NCBI GenBank assembly: GCA_944380875.1
Contig: CALWJA010000105.1
Span: 1-64,000, forward strand
Reading direction: 5' to 3'
Origin: an uncultured Clostridia bacterium
Lineage (GTDB): Bacteria; Bacillota; Clostridia; Oscillospirales; Acutalibacteraceae
DNA length: 64,000 nt
Numbering within the stretch: position 1 is the first letter of the stretch; every line of letters starts with the position of its first letter. Under the pieces are notes generated by a model. That model was not told where the DNA came from and did no database searches. It saw only the letters and a program-made list of their open reading frames with translations. Position numbers and translations under genes: made by a program. Below are positions 54,263-63,210 of this stretch, piece by piece.

Positions 54263-55720
54263 TTACAGTGATTTTCTGTGCGCTGTCATATTAATGCCTG
54301 AGAAATCATGGAGACTATTTACATTCTCTGTAATTCCACGGTTATCGGCTCCTGCAAGAAGCTTTGTACGCATCTTAAGAAGCTTCTGCAGTGTCTCTAC
54401 ACCGCCAGGCCCAGCAACACAACCGCCTTCGCAAGCCATGCCTTCCAAAATGGTCTCCGGAAGTTTGCCTGCATTCATAATCATAAGGAACTTCTTGCAT
54501 TCCTTTGCACCGTTGCACTTCACAGCGCTGAAAGGCTTATCATAGCCTTCTTCCTCCAACACTCTGGAGACAGCTGTCGCAACACCGCCGCTCTGGGCAA
54601 AATTCTTGCCAGGACGGCTGCCATCCTGTTCGTTTTCAGCCGGATCCATTACATTGATTCCCTGGGCATCAAACATAGCTGCCAGCTCTTCAAACGTGAT
54701 AACATAATCGGCCGTGTCTTCAACACGCTTTGCTTCCAGCTTCTTAGCAATACAAGGTCCTATAAAGACAACTTTTGCTCCTTCAAAATTTGTACGGATA
54801 TACCGGCTCACAAGAGTCATAGGAGATCCTGTATGGGAAATATTGGGAATAAGGCGAGGAAAATGCTTTTCAATCATTTCCACAAAAGCCGGGCAGCAAG
54901 AAGTTGTCATTTTCTGATTGTTTTCAATAGCTTCCTTCAATTCCTGCGCTTCATGCCAAGCTGTGGCATCCGCGCCCAAAGAAACTTCAATCACATCGTT
55001 GAATCCCAGTTTCCGAATGGCGTTTTTGAGCATTCCTACATTCGCCATTCCAAAATGGCCTTCAATAGCAGGAGCAAACGTTGCAATTACCTTTTCACCA
55101 TTGCGGATGGCATTAATTACATCCACAATGCTGGAACGATCTGTAATAGCACCGAAGGGACAGCCTGCAACGCAGGCACCGCAGCTGATGCACTTAGAAT
55201 AATCGATTACGGCACGGCTATATTCGTCTTTGCTAATGGCGCCCACAGGGCAGGCACGCATGCAAGGACGCATAGTATCCGAAATAGCATTATATGGACA
55301 AGCAGCTGCACAACGCCCGCATTCCTTACACTTATTGGGATCTATGTATGCTCCGCGGCCCGTTATGGAAATGGCTCCAAAAGGACAAGCTGCCTGGCAT
55401 TTTTTTGCCAAACACTTCTGGCAGTTATCCGTAACCGTAAAACGGCTAATGGGGCATCCTTCGCAGGCTGCCGGCAGAACACCTACAATTCCGCTGTCTT
55501 CCTGACCGGGCAAATTTTTTCCCTGTGCACTGGATATGCGCTCCCGAATGATTTCCCTCTCTCTGTAGATACAGCAGCGATAGCTGGGCTGCGGTCCAGG
55601 GATAATATCATACGGGATTTGTTCCAAATGCTCCTCCAAAGTCCCTTCAAAGGCGTATTTGGACACCAACTTCAGGACTTCGTACTTCATTTGCTTCGCA
55701 TCGTTATCATATTGCATCAT
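54263..55720 (-). CDS. [FeFe]-hydrogenase-like protein with ferredoxin domains
   Basis: A 485-residue protein. Three to four Cys-rich 4Fe-4S sites lie in the first ~200 residues (CQKCLAKKCQAACPFG; CKECGRCAAACPYN; CISCGACVAGCPFG). The H-cluster domain follows with L1 TSCCPAF, L2 GPCIAKK and L3 EGMACEGGC. All H-cluster cysteines are kept, but L1 has F for W and L2 has G for M, as in the non-bifurcating groups B and C. It may be a monomeric hydrogenase of the HydA2 kind or a sensor. It is the last gene of the operon, behind the phosphatase. Confidence 0.88.
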   Translation of the reverse strand: MMQYDNDAKQMKYEVLKLVSKYAFEGTLEEHLEQIPYDIIPGPQPSYRCCIYREREIIRERISSAQGKNLPGQEDSGIVGVLPAACEGCPISRFTVTDNCQKCLAKKCQAACPFGAISITGRGAYIDPNKCKECGRCAAACPYNAISDTMRPCMRACPVGAISKDEYSRAVIDYSKCISCGACVAGCPFGAITDRSSIVDVINAIRNGEKVIATFAPAIEGHFGMANVGMLKNAIRKLGFNDVIEVSLGADATAWHEAQELKEAIENNQKMTTSCCPAFVEMIEKHFPRLIPNISHTGSPMTLVSRYIRTNFEGAKVVFIGPCIAKKLEAKRVEDTADYVITFEELAAMFDAQGINVMDPAENEQDGSRPGKNFAQSGGVATAVSRVLEEEGYDKPFSAVKCNGAKECKKFLMIMNAGKLPETILEGMACEGGCVAGPGGVETLQKLLKMRTKLLAGADNRGITENVNSLHDFSGINMTAHRKSL

Positions 55721-55758
55721 ATTTTTAAAATCCTCTCTCCTTACTTTAGGGGGTCAAA

Positions 55759-56934
55759 TTAATAGAAGGAACATTCCACTTGTTTACCCATACGTTCTAC
55801 CAACTTACATAGGGTATCCAATAACTGCATCTTAATGCTAAGGTCTGCCGGAAGCCCCGGATTCTGATGAGCCGGGTTAATGGCTCTGCCTGCAAATATC
55901 CGGACGCTAGTGCATTCCTCGATCAATATTTTAGCAATCATTGCCGCACCGTTATCTTCATCCAACAGCCGGAAATCGAACGTATCTCCGCTCTCCAAAT
56001 ACTTCTTTAAAATATCTACCGTTCTGGAAAGCGTCAAAACTCCTTCCGTTACCAAATCAATCCCATCGATATGCCCGATGGGCGGCAATGTGGGATCCGT
56101 ATAGTTCAGAGTGGTTGTAATTTTTCTATTCAAAACTCTGGCCACGATATTGGCGCTGGTGCCACCGCAGATCATACGTTTACCAGGCGATACCATGAAA
56201 TCATGCACCATTTTAGGATCGTCTTCCTTATCCACAGGAGGACCAGCCAAAATATTAACCACACTTTTCGGAATAGCCTTCAAAACCAAGCAAGTGGAAT
56301 CATCTCCGGGGCGATCCATATACAATTCCCCTACCGCCTGGCAAAGAGAAGCCGCTAAACGAGGAGCTGACGGCTCCTTCAAAGTCATTTTCGCCAGCCA
56401 TGCGGAAACATTATCCCAATTCCAGCCAAAATTCAGGGCCTGCCCCACTCCGGCATAAATCACGCCGTCGCTGACCAGAGTAATAACATCTCCGGGCATA
56501 ATAGTAAAATGGCTTTCTACAACATTTTTACCGGCACATTCCTTCAATTCGGAATAGGGTTCCAAATCTACCAGTTTTCCATTGCGGACAAACATACAAG
56601 GGGGATTATCAAATTCAACCAAGTCCACCTGTCCATCATCGAAAATCTGTGCCACACTGAAAGTAGAATACGCCAATTTCCGTATATTGCAAACGGGGAG
56701 AGTAGACGCCAGTGTTTCTACTGCCTGGGTTACAGTCGCGCCCTCATTGAGCATGGTAGCTAAAATTGTACTCGTCAGAGTTGAAAGGATATTAGCCTTT
56801 ACACCGCTTCCCAGACCGTCCGCTAAAACAGCTATGGTAGAATCTTCCCGCCGGATAATCTGGACTTTATCGCCGCAGAGTTCCTCTCCATATTTGTTGA
56901 GACTCCGGTAAGCGGCATCAATATGCATTTTCAT
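55759..56934 (-). CDS. SpoIIE/PP2C-family phosphatase
   Basis: A 391-residue protein. The N-terminal ~225 residues form a PP2C-type serine/threonine phosphatase: LADGLGSG, LVSDGV and GDDSTCLVL carry the metal-binding aspartates. The C-terminal ~165 residues (from about VNILAGPP) are a domain I cannot name. It lies between two hydrogenase genes, as in other clostridia with PAS-type sensory hydrogenases, so it may carry the redox or H2 signal to a target protein. No kinase or anti-sigma factor partner is encoded next to it. Confidence 0.85.
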   Translation of the reverse strand: MKMHIDAAYRSLNKYGEELCGDKVQIIRREDSTIAVLADGLGSGVKANILSTLTSTILATMLNEGATVTQAVETLASTLPVCNIRKLAYSTFSVAQIFDDGQVDLVEFDNPPCMFVRNGKLVDLEPYSELKECAGKNVVESHFTIMPGDVITLVSDGVIYAGVGQALNFGWNWDNVSAWLAKMTLKEPSAPRLAASLCQAVGELYMDRPGDDSTCLVLKAIPKSVVNILAGPPVDKEDDPKMVHDFMVSPGKRMICGGTSANIVARVLNRKITTTLNYTDPTLPPIGHIDGIDLVTEGVLTLSRTVDILKKYLESGDTFDFRLLDEDNGAAMIAKILIEECTSVRIFAGRAINPAHQNPGLPADLSIKMQLLDTLCKLVERMGKQVECSFY

Positions 56935-56978
56935 GATCGGTTTCCTCCTGAAATTTCATTCTGTTCACAGCCGGAGTT

Positions 56979-58688
56979 TCAATTCTCATCGGAGTTAAAC
57001 ACAATCATATCTTTAAGCTTTGTCAGCGTTACCTTGGTTTCTGCCGTAGTTTCACCCAAAAGACTGGCGATCTGCTGAGCAGCAATCATTTGCTTGTCTA
57101 TAACCTTCTGTGCCATTTCCATAGTTTCAGCACGAAGAGTATATTTATTTTCCAGCTCCTGCTCTTCCTTCGTTATATCTCTGAAGATACCCATTGCGAT
57201 ATCTTCCTTAGCCACGTACACAATGTTCTGCTCCACAACAAGTCCGTATTCTTTCAAATTGATTTTCTTATCCGCTATAGACTGATGGGTAGAAAGAACA
57301 AATTCAAAATCAGAAGAATCCATAATCTCATACAGACATTTTTCAAGCGCTTCTTTTCTTGTGATCTTGAAAGCTCTTTCAGCAGCTGTATTAAATTCTA
57401 CGATATTCATTTCTTTATCTACCATAATGGTAATATTGGGAGTTTCAGACAGCAGATAATTCGAAAGAGATTCAGCCCGTTCACGCATATACGGCACACA
57501 CATGGTAAGTTCAGCTTTATTCTGGTAAACAGCAATTGCTTTTGCGCGGCAGCTGGGATAGCCGCAGGCGCCGCAATCCAGTTCATCTTCAGGCCCGTAT
57601 TTGCCAATCTTAGCCAAAATCGCCCGGATTGTTTCTTCGTCGGGAATATCTTCTTTCAAAGAACGATCCACAAAGGTTTTATGCATGGGAATCGACTCGG
57701 GCAAGCTGGGATATTCTTCACAGTCTTCCTGAGCGTAATCCATCACTTTTATATTACCCGAAAAACGATCCACAGGATTCTTTCCGGATACAGGGCCGTT
57801 CACACAGCCGTCATGGCACATGTTGATTTCAACAAAGCAGTGTTCAAGAGAACCCTCTTCCAAAGCTTTGCAAAAATCAATACATGTTCCGGAACCGGAG
57901 ACAGTCATAAGTTTCCAGTCACCGGTGTCCCCTCTTTGCTGCAAGGATTTTATAATTCCACTTTCTACGGGATACATACGCAGAATTTTAGAACTGGAGT
58001 TAAGGAATGTGGCAGGTTCCACATTCTCAAAAGAAATACCTGCTTCTCCCATCCAATCCGTCAAATCTTCAAATGTTAGGACAGCATCAATTTCATTATT
58101 ATGGCGAATATCAGCCGCTTCCTCTTTTTTGGCTATACAGGGACCGGCAAATACTACTTTCGCCCCCGGATAGCTTTGTTTCAAAAGACGTCCATGGGCA
58201 ATCATAGGAGAAACCACCGGAGCCATTTGATCCACCAGAGAAGGATAATACAATTCAATCAGCCGATTGACGGAGGGACAGCAAGTAGTGATGATATTCT
58301 TCATCTTGTTTTCCTGAATAAGCTTATGGTATTCAGCAGTAACATAAGCTGCGCCCTCGCTGGTTTCGCTGATGCCAAAGAACCCCAGCGCTTTCATGGC
58401 ACCGGCAAATTTCTTTGCATCATCCGTATCAAAACATCCTTTAAAGGAAGGAGCGATAGAAAGGATCACTTTCTCCCCTGCCTGCATCATCTGCTTTACA
58501 AGAGCAACGTCACTGCTCAGAGTTTTAGCATTCTGAGGACATTTCGCCAAACAGGTGCCGCAAAGAATACAGCTATTATCAATAATTTGAACCTGTTCGT
58601 TTTCTACCTTTATAGATTTTACAGGGCACACTTTGACACATTTATAACAATTTTTGCAATTTGCTTTTTTCAAACCAATAATACTCAT
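56979..58688 (-). CDS. hydS: Sensory-type [FeFe] hydrogenase with PAS domain
   Basis: A 569-residue protein of the group C (HydS/HsfB) type. It has two 4Fe-4S ferredoxin sites at the N-terminus (CKNCYKCVKVCPV and CILCGTCLAKCPQ). The H-cluster domain reads L1 TTCCPSV, L2 GPCIAKK and L3 INMCHDGC. Next come a further 4Fe-4S motif (DCGACGYPSCRAKA), a PAS domain (about 425-515) and a coiled C-terminus. There is no kinase domain. In relatives this protein is thought to sense hydrogen and regulate other hydrogenases; this is inferred from domain order and the adjacent phosphatase. Confidence 0.9.
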   Translation of the reverse strand: MSIIGLKKANCKNCYKCVKVCPVKSIKVENEQVQIIDNSCILCGTCLAKCPQNAKTLSSDVALVKQMMQAGEKVILSIAPSFKGCFDTDDAKKFAGAMKALGFFGISETSEGAAYVTAEYHKLIQENKMKNIITTCCPSVNRLIELYYPSLVDQMAPVVSPMIAHGRLLKQSYPGAKVVFAGPCIAKKEEAADIRHNNEIDAVLTFEDLTDWMGEAGISFENVEPATFLNSSSKILRMYPVESGIIKSLQQRGDTGDWKLMTVSGSGTCIDFCKALEEGSLEHCFVEINMCHDGCVNGPVSGKNPVDRFSGNIKVMDYAQEDCEEYPSLPESIPMHKTFVDRSLKEDIPDEETIRAILAKIGKYGPEDELDCGACGYPSCRAKAIAVYQNKAELTMCVPYMRERAESLSNYLLSETPNITIMVDKEMNIVEFNTAAERAFKITRKEALEKCLYEIMDSSDFEFVLSTHQSIADKKINLKEYGLVVEQNIVYVAKEDIAMGIFRDITKEEQELENKYTLRAETMEMAQKVIDKQMIAAQQIASLLGETTAETKVTLTKLKDMIVFNSDEN

Positions 58689-58787
58689 CCAACAGCTCTC
58701 CTAACCCTATGTATTTCAAATTAAAAAGGTTCAGCTCTTTTTGTATGCCTTCCAAAGAATGAGAATGCAAATATACGTTTTACATTT

Positions 58788-59039
58788 TCACGCCTTGTTT
58801 AATCTTTTCATAATTTCTGTATTGAAAAATTTCTCTGTCTCATAGGGAAGAACATTAAAACGTTCCCCATCAATACAAACACAAACCCCATTATTCATGC
58901 ATTCTCCCATGCAAAAGGAACCCTTCAGTTCAATTTTATCCTCCAAATGATGCAGGGAAACCAATCTCTGCAGGATGCTGATCACATCCCTTGAACCTTT
59001 CAAATGGCAGGAACTTCCAATACAAATCGTAATCTCCAT
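58788..59039 (-). CDS. Thioredoxin-like [2Fe-2S] ferredoxin
   Basis: An 83-residue protein with the C-x4-C (CIGSSC) and C-x3-C (CMGEC) pattern of NuoE/HydC-type [2Fe-2S] domains. It is the first gene of the hydrogenase operon and could pass electrons to or from the hydrogenases. The gene is about 100 bases upstream of hydS. Confidence 0.87.
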   Translation of the reverse strand: MEITICIGSSCHLKGSRDVISILQRLVSLHHLEDKIELKGSFCMGECMNNGVCVCIDGERFNVLPYETEKFFNTEIMKRLNKA

Positions 59040-59117
59040 ACTTTAGGAACCTCTCTTTACCCAAATTCTATTTGTAATTATACTGAACTGAAAGTAAATA
59101 CAACCGTATTAAGCATC

Positions 59118-59133
59118 TGTTAAATATTTAACA
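59118..59133 (-). promoter_or_regulatory. Rex-type operator
   Basis: Perfect palindrome TGTTAAATATTTAACA, matching the clostridial Rex site TTGTTAANNNNTTAACAA except for the outermost base. It lies just downstream of the -10 of the hydrogenase promoter, so a bound repressor would block transcription. Its cognate regulator gene rex is at 43521-44183. Confidence 0.7.
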
Positions 59134-59141
59134 TCCTCTGT

Positions 59142-59170
59142 ATTGTACCATACTTTCCTGCGGATAGCAA
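59142..59170 (-). promoter_or_regulatory. Promoter of the hydrogenase operon
   Basis: Minus-strand TTGCTA (59165-59170) and TACAAT (59142-59147) with 17-base spacing, with the Rex palindrome around the predicted start point. A second TATAAT (59077-59082) with a poorly spaced -35 lies closer to the gene. Confidence 0.5.
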
Positions 59171-59498
59171 CAGAAAAAGGAGAAAAACAGCAGCTTAATT
59201 TTTCTTCTCTTCTATACCTTCTCCGCCTCTTTCAATATTTTAAATATAACAAAATTTTTCTCATATTGCAATAGTAATTCATGGAATCGTCAGGATTTTT
59301 CAGACATTTTGACGTTACTATACATAAAATTAAAATGGGATATAGTTTCTTTAAAGAGAACCCAGTATTCCATACTAAATATCCATTTCAAAACGATATA
59401 TTTTCTATGAAAGCTTTCTTCCTTATCGTCTGCAATCGGCAACTATCCCCCATACTATTTGTCCGTTTTTGTGAATTAGAAACAGGATACTCATTTTA
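59171..59498 (-). other. Intergenic region without a recognised gene
   Basis: About 330 AT-rich bases between the hydrogenase promoter and the rha terminator. One plus-strand frame (from 59281) runs across it and into rhaD, but it has no ribosome site and overlaps the terminator and gene. Nothing else was recognised. Confidence 0.6.
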
Positions 59499-59540
59499 TA
59501 AAATAAAAGCACCGGCACATCTGCCGGTGCTTTTATTTTA
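59499..59540 (-). terminator. Terminator after rhaD
   Basis: Perfect 19-bp stem (TAAAATAAAAGCACCGGCA and its complement) with a 4-base loop, 21 bases after the rhaD stop, closing the rhamnose operon. The AT part gives the T-run on the minus strand. Confidence 0.9.
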
Positions 59541-59561
59541 TGATCCCCAATACACATCCAC

Positions 59562-60377
59562 TCAAACATCCAAATATCCATCTCTGGGAGACACACCGAA
59601 TTCTTTTGCCAAAACAGCAAGCTGCGCATCGGTAATGGACTGCTTGAGCGGAACTCCCATAATTTTAATATAAATTTCCGCAGCTTTTTCTACAGTCTCT
59701 ATCAATCCGAATGTTTCGTCTATATCTTTACCTGTTCCAAAAATACCATGCTGTGCCCAAACGACTACACGGGTATCCTTTATCTTTTCAGCGGTTGCTT
59801 CCCCGATTTCCGTATTTCCGCAAACCATCCAGGGTAAAACAGAAACCCCTTCAGGAAATACGATGATGCATTCCGTGCACATCTGCCACAAGGTTTTTGT
59901 AAAGGCTTTATCGTCCAAATCGTGGACAAACGTCATCGCCAGCACATTAGCAGGATGGCAATGCATCACAACCCGGTTTTCCGGATCTACTTTCATACGG
60001 GCAATATGGTTCATCAGATGCGTGGGAAGCTCGCTGGTAGGACGGCCCCCGTCTTCATATCCCCAAAGGATCTCATAGCTTCTGCCGTCTTCGCCAATCC
60101 GAATAATCCCCATATTGTTTTGAGGACATTTTTCAATATTCTTAAAATACCGGCCAGTTCCCGTAACGATAAAATATTCTCCCCGAATGTAGGAAGCGTC
60201 AAAATCCAACGGCAATGTGCGCTGAACCCGTGCCGTATCCAAATAAGCTTTTACTTCCTCTTCTTTCAGCCGGTAGCTGATATTTCCTCCGTTTCGCTCA
60301 TCCCAGCCCATCCGATACATATTGGCAGTGATATCGCACATTTCCTTTACAAAAGGAGCTTCATAAATATTATACAC
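59562..60377 (-). CDS. rhaD: L-rhamnulose-1-phosphate aldolase
   Basis: Class II (zinc) aldolase that splits rhamnulose-1-phosphate into dihydroxyacetone phosphate and lactaldehyde. The 271-residue protein has the zinc ligands in MHCHPANVLAM and a histidine in AQHGIFGTGKD, and the N-terminal WDERNGGNISYRL motif. It is the last gene of the rhaB-rhaA-rhaD operon. Confidence 0.96.
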   Translation of the reverse strand: MYNIYEAPFVKEMCDITANMYRMGWDERNGGNISYRLKEEEVKAYLDTARVQRTLPLDFDASYIRGEYFIVTGTGRYFKNIEKCPQNNMGIIRIGEDGRSYEILWGYEDGGRPTSELPTHLMNHIARMKVDPENRVVMHCHPANVLAMTFVHDLDDKAFTKTLWQMCTECIIVFPEGVSVLPWMVCGNTEIGEATAEKIKDTRVVVWAQHGIFGTGKDIDETFGLIETVEKAAEIYIKIMGVPLKQSITDAQLAVLAKEFGVSPRDGYLDV

Positions 60378-60415
60378 AATTGATCCCTCCAGATCCCGTG
60401 ATTGTATCCGTTCGA

Positions 60416-61657
60416 TTATCCTCTCTTTGCAAGCACATCCGCCTCATATCTGCGGATTTCTTTCAGCCACTCTAGCCCCACAGGAACAGCATTACGACGG
60501 CAGAACTCATCCCATACATCCTGCCAGGGCATACTCTTCATTTCCTCCAGATATGCCAAACGGCCTGTATAATCTCCCTCCAGTTCCATCTTCTTCATAG
60601 CATCCGTAGGCTCCAGGAAAGCTTTGAGCAAAGCCTTTTCCATATTGCGCATACCGATTACCCAAGCGGCAACGCGATTGATGCTTGCATCGAAAAAGTC
60701 GAGTCCAATATGAGTACGCTTATACAGCTTATTGCGAACCAATTCATTTGCAATTTCCTGCAGCTCATCATCTAAAACAATAACATGGTCGCTATCCCAA
60801 CGAACAGGACGGGAAACATGGAGAAGCATTTCGTCTGTAAACAACAATAGAGAAGAAAGCTTATTGCTGATAACTTCCGTAGGATGAAAATGCCCAGCAT
60901 CCAAACATACAGCAATCTGATTTTTTACGGCATATCCCATATAAAATTCATGGGAACCCACCACATAACTTTCGGAACCGATTCCGAAGAGCTTGCTTTC
61001 AACGGCGTCCAGATTCGCATTTGTATCCAGTTTTTCAGAAAGGACCTCATCCAGTGCTTCTTTTAAGCGCATTCTGGGAGCAAGCCTGTCTACCGGAATA
61101 TCCTTAAAACCGTCCGGGATCCAAATATCCGTAACCGCTTTCTGCCCCAATTCCTTGCCGAAATATTCGCCGATTCTGCGGGAGCGTTTGCAGTGCTCAA
61201 TCCAGAAAGAACGAATGGAAGGATCCGCGCTGGCAAGGGTAAACCCGGATTCGGATTTGGGATGGGAAAAACAGGTGGGGTTGAAATCCAAACCCAGCCC
61301 CTGTTCCTTAGCCCATTGGACCCATGAAGCGTAATGCTTGGGCTCGATCGTATCCAAATCTATTTTTTCATCCGTGTCTGCATAGATTGCATGCAGGTTT
61401 ACCTTGTGCTTTCCCGGGATCATCCGGAAAGCCTCTTCCATATCCGCTCTTAATTCCGCAGGTGTACGGGCTGCACCAGGATAATTGCCGGTCGCCTGAA
61501 TACCTCCTGTTAATTCCTGATCCCGAAACAGAAAACCTTTGATATCATCGCCCTGCCAGCAGTGCATAGATATCTTGATCTCCGAAAGCTGCTTCATAGC
61601 TTCTTCTGTATCGACTCCAAGGACTGCGTATTTTTCTTTTGCATATTCATACTGCAT
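60416..61657 (-). CDS. rhaA: L-rhamnose isomerase
   Basis: Converts L-rhamnose to L-rhamnulose. The 413-residue protein has the family's metal-binding residues in [11 protein letters not shown] and WDSDHV, and the N-terminal HCWQGDD. It is located between the kinase and the aldolase with a gap of about 38 bases to rhaD. Confidence 0.97.
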   Translation of the reverse strand: MQYEYAKEKYAVLGVDTEEAMKQLSEIKISMHCWQGDDIKGFLFRDQELTGGIQATGNYPGAARTPAELRADMEEAFRMIPGKHKVNLHAIYADTDEKIDLDTIEPKHYASWVQWAKEQGLGLDFNPTCFSHPKSESGFTLASADPSIRSFWIEHCKRSRRIGEYFGKELGQKAVTDIWIPDGFKDIPVDRLAPRMRLKEALDEVLSEKLDTNANLDAVESKLFGIGSESYVVGSHEFYMGYAVKNQIAVCLDAGHFHPTEVISNKLSSLLLFTDEMLLHVSRPVRWDSDHVIVLDDELQEIANELVRNKLYKRTHIGLDFFDASINRVAAWVIGMRNMEKALLKAFLEPTDAMKKMELEGDYTGRLAYLEEMKSMPWQDVWDEFCRRNAVPVGLEWLKEIRRYEADVLAKRG

Positions 61658-61709
61658 AAAAGTGCCTCCTTTTTATATGTAACCTTACTTGTAATCAATG
61701 GAACTGTTT

Positions 61710-63116
61710 TTACAAATGAGAGACTGAAAAAGAATTTTTCACCACTTGTCTTGCTTCTTCTACGGATGCAAAGATTCCGTCTTTCAGCATCTGAGCCAAA
61801 AGGTTTCCTATAGCCGTAGCTTCTGTAGGACCTATCCAAATTTCTTTTCCTGTTTCCCGGGCGGTACAGCGGTTCAGAAACGCATCCTGGCTGCCGCCTC
61901 CTACAATCTGCAGGCGGGAATATTTTCTGCCCGTAATTTTCTCCAGCTCCCGGATGGATTCGCCGTAGCTCTCCGCAAGGCTCTGATCGATACAGCTTAT
62001 CAGTTCCCCAACGGTCTGCGGTTCCTGCTGCTCTGTTTTCCGGCAGTATTCCTTAACAGCTTCCGTCATACTTTCGGGCGCCAGGAAACCTACATCATTC
62101 ACATTTACCCTGCTGGAAAACGAAGAGGCCTCTTCAGCCATAGAGGAAAGTTCCCCAAAGCCATATGCTCCTCCCAATTCCTTTTTAACAGACTGCACCA
62201 TCCAAAGGCCCATAATATTTTTTAAATACCGATACCGTTTCTCATAGCCGCCCTCGTTGGTAAAATTGGCCATTCTGCTCTCTTCTGAGCATTCGGCCTG
62301 CCGCCGCTCTGCACCCAACAGCGACCACGTTCCCGAACTAAGAAACAGAAAATCTTCATCTTCCGATGGAACCGCCAAAACAGCTGAACCGGTATCATGG
62401 GTAGCAGGTAATACCACTTTACAGGAAAAGCCTACTTCTCTTTCCACTTCCGCAGTAAAAGCCCCCAACTCCGAACCAGGCATTGTTGGGCTGAGGAACA
62501 AACGGGATGGTATGCCCAGCTTTTCCAGCAGCTCTTCATCCCATTCTCCGCTATGTACATTTAAAAGTTCTGTCGTACTGGCGTTTGTATACTCATTTGA
62601 ACGTTTTCCGGTTAAAAGAAAATGAAAATAATCCGGTACCATCAGGAAACAGTCGGCTTTTTGAAACACTTCCGGATCTTCCTGTTTCAATGCCATCAAT
62701 TGATATATTGTATTAAAAGGCTGTTTCTGAATACCGGTCCTTTGATACAGCTCTTCATCGGTAACCAGTTTTGAAACCACTTGCTCCATACCTTCTGTCC
62801 GCTTGTCTCTATAGCAGACACAGTCCGTCAGCCGGTTTCCTTCTTTATCGATCAAAACAAAATCAATGGCCCATGTGTCAATCCCCATGGAAACAGGAAT
62901 TTTATTCAATTCTTTGCACCGTTTCAGCCCATTGAGAATTTCTCCATACAGATAGTCCGTATCCCAACAAAGGTGCCCGTCTTTCAGAACTCCCTGATTG
63001 GAAAACCGGTATACCTCTTCTGTTTTCATTTGCCCGTCTTCCAAATATCCTAGAATATGGCGGCCGCTGGATGCTCCGATATCCACAGCCAAATAGATAT
63101 TGCCTCTATTCTCCAT
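61710..63116 (-). CDS. rhaB: Rhamnulokinase
   Basis: FGGY-family sugar kinase phosphorylating rhamnulose, 468 residues. The N-terminal phosphate-binding motif is DIGASSGRHIL, and GIDTWAIDF and ATHDTGSAVLAV follow. The C-terminal GGGSQDAFLNR and ATAIGN are conserved. AGGAGG is seven bases before the ATG. It is the first gene of the rha operon. Confidence 0.96.
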   Translation of the reverse strand: MENRGNIYLAVDIGASSGRHILGYLEDGQMKTEEVYRFSNQGVLKDGHLCWDTDYLYGEILNGLKRCKELNKIPVSMGIDTWAIDFVLIDKEGNRLTDCVCYRDKRTEGMEQVVSKLVTDEELYQRTGIQKQPFNTIYQLMALKQEDPEVFQKADCFLMVPDYFHFLLTGKRSNEYTNASTTELLNVHSGEWDEELLEKLGIPSRLFLSPTMPGSELGAFTAEVEREVGFSCKVVLPATHDTGSAVLAVPSEDEDFLFLSSGTWSLLGAERRQAECSEESRMANFTNEGGYEKRYRYLKNIMGLWMVQSVKKELGGAYGFGELSSMAEEASSFSSRVNVNDVGFLAPESMTEAVKEYCRKTEQQEPQTVGELISCIDQSLAESYGESIRELEKITGRKYSRLQIVGGGSQDAFLNRCTARETGKEIWIGPTEATAIGNLLAQMLKDGIFASVEEARQVVKNSFSVSHL

Positions 63117-63131
63117 TATAAGACCTCCTCT

Positions 63132-63172
63132 CCTGTTTTTGATTATAAAAGATTTATCATCAAAAAAACAGG
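63132..63172 (-). promoter_or_regulatory. Inverted repeat in the rhaB promoter region
   Basis: CCTGTTTTTGAT and ATCAAAAAAACAGG form an inverted repeat (the A/T runs differ by two) surrounding TTATAAT on the minus strand. It lies between the AraC terminator and the rhaB start, only 16 bases before the ATG. It may be an operator or an RNA hairpin reaching towards the ribosome site. Confidence 0.4.
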
Positions 63173-63198
63173 ACGTAGTTTGAGAAAAACTACGTCCT
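63170..63198 (-). terminator. Terminator after the AraC regulator gene
   Basis: Stem AGGACGTAGTTT / AAACTACGTCCT with a 5-base loop, then TTTTTTT on the minus strand. It separates the regulator from rhaB. Confidence 0.85.
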
Positions 63199-63210
63199 TA
63201 TTTGCAGAAT

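Noticed and set aside
54308-55762. A 484-codon frame on the plus strand opposite the hydrogenase-like gene
   Set aside because: Shadow of the minus-strand gene with its clear cysteine motifs; no start signal.
59281-59673. A 130-codon plus-strand frame before rhaD
   Set aside because: It runs through the rha terminator and into rhaD on the other strand and has no ribosome site.
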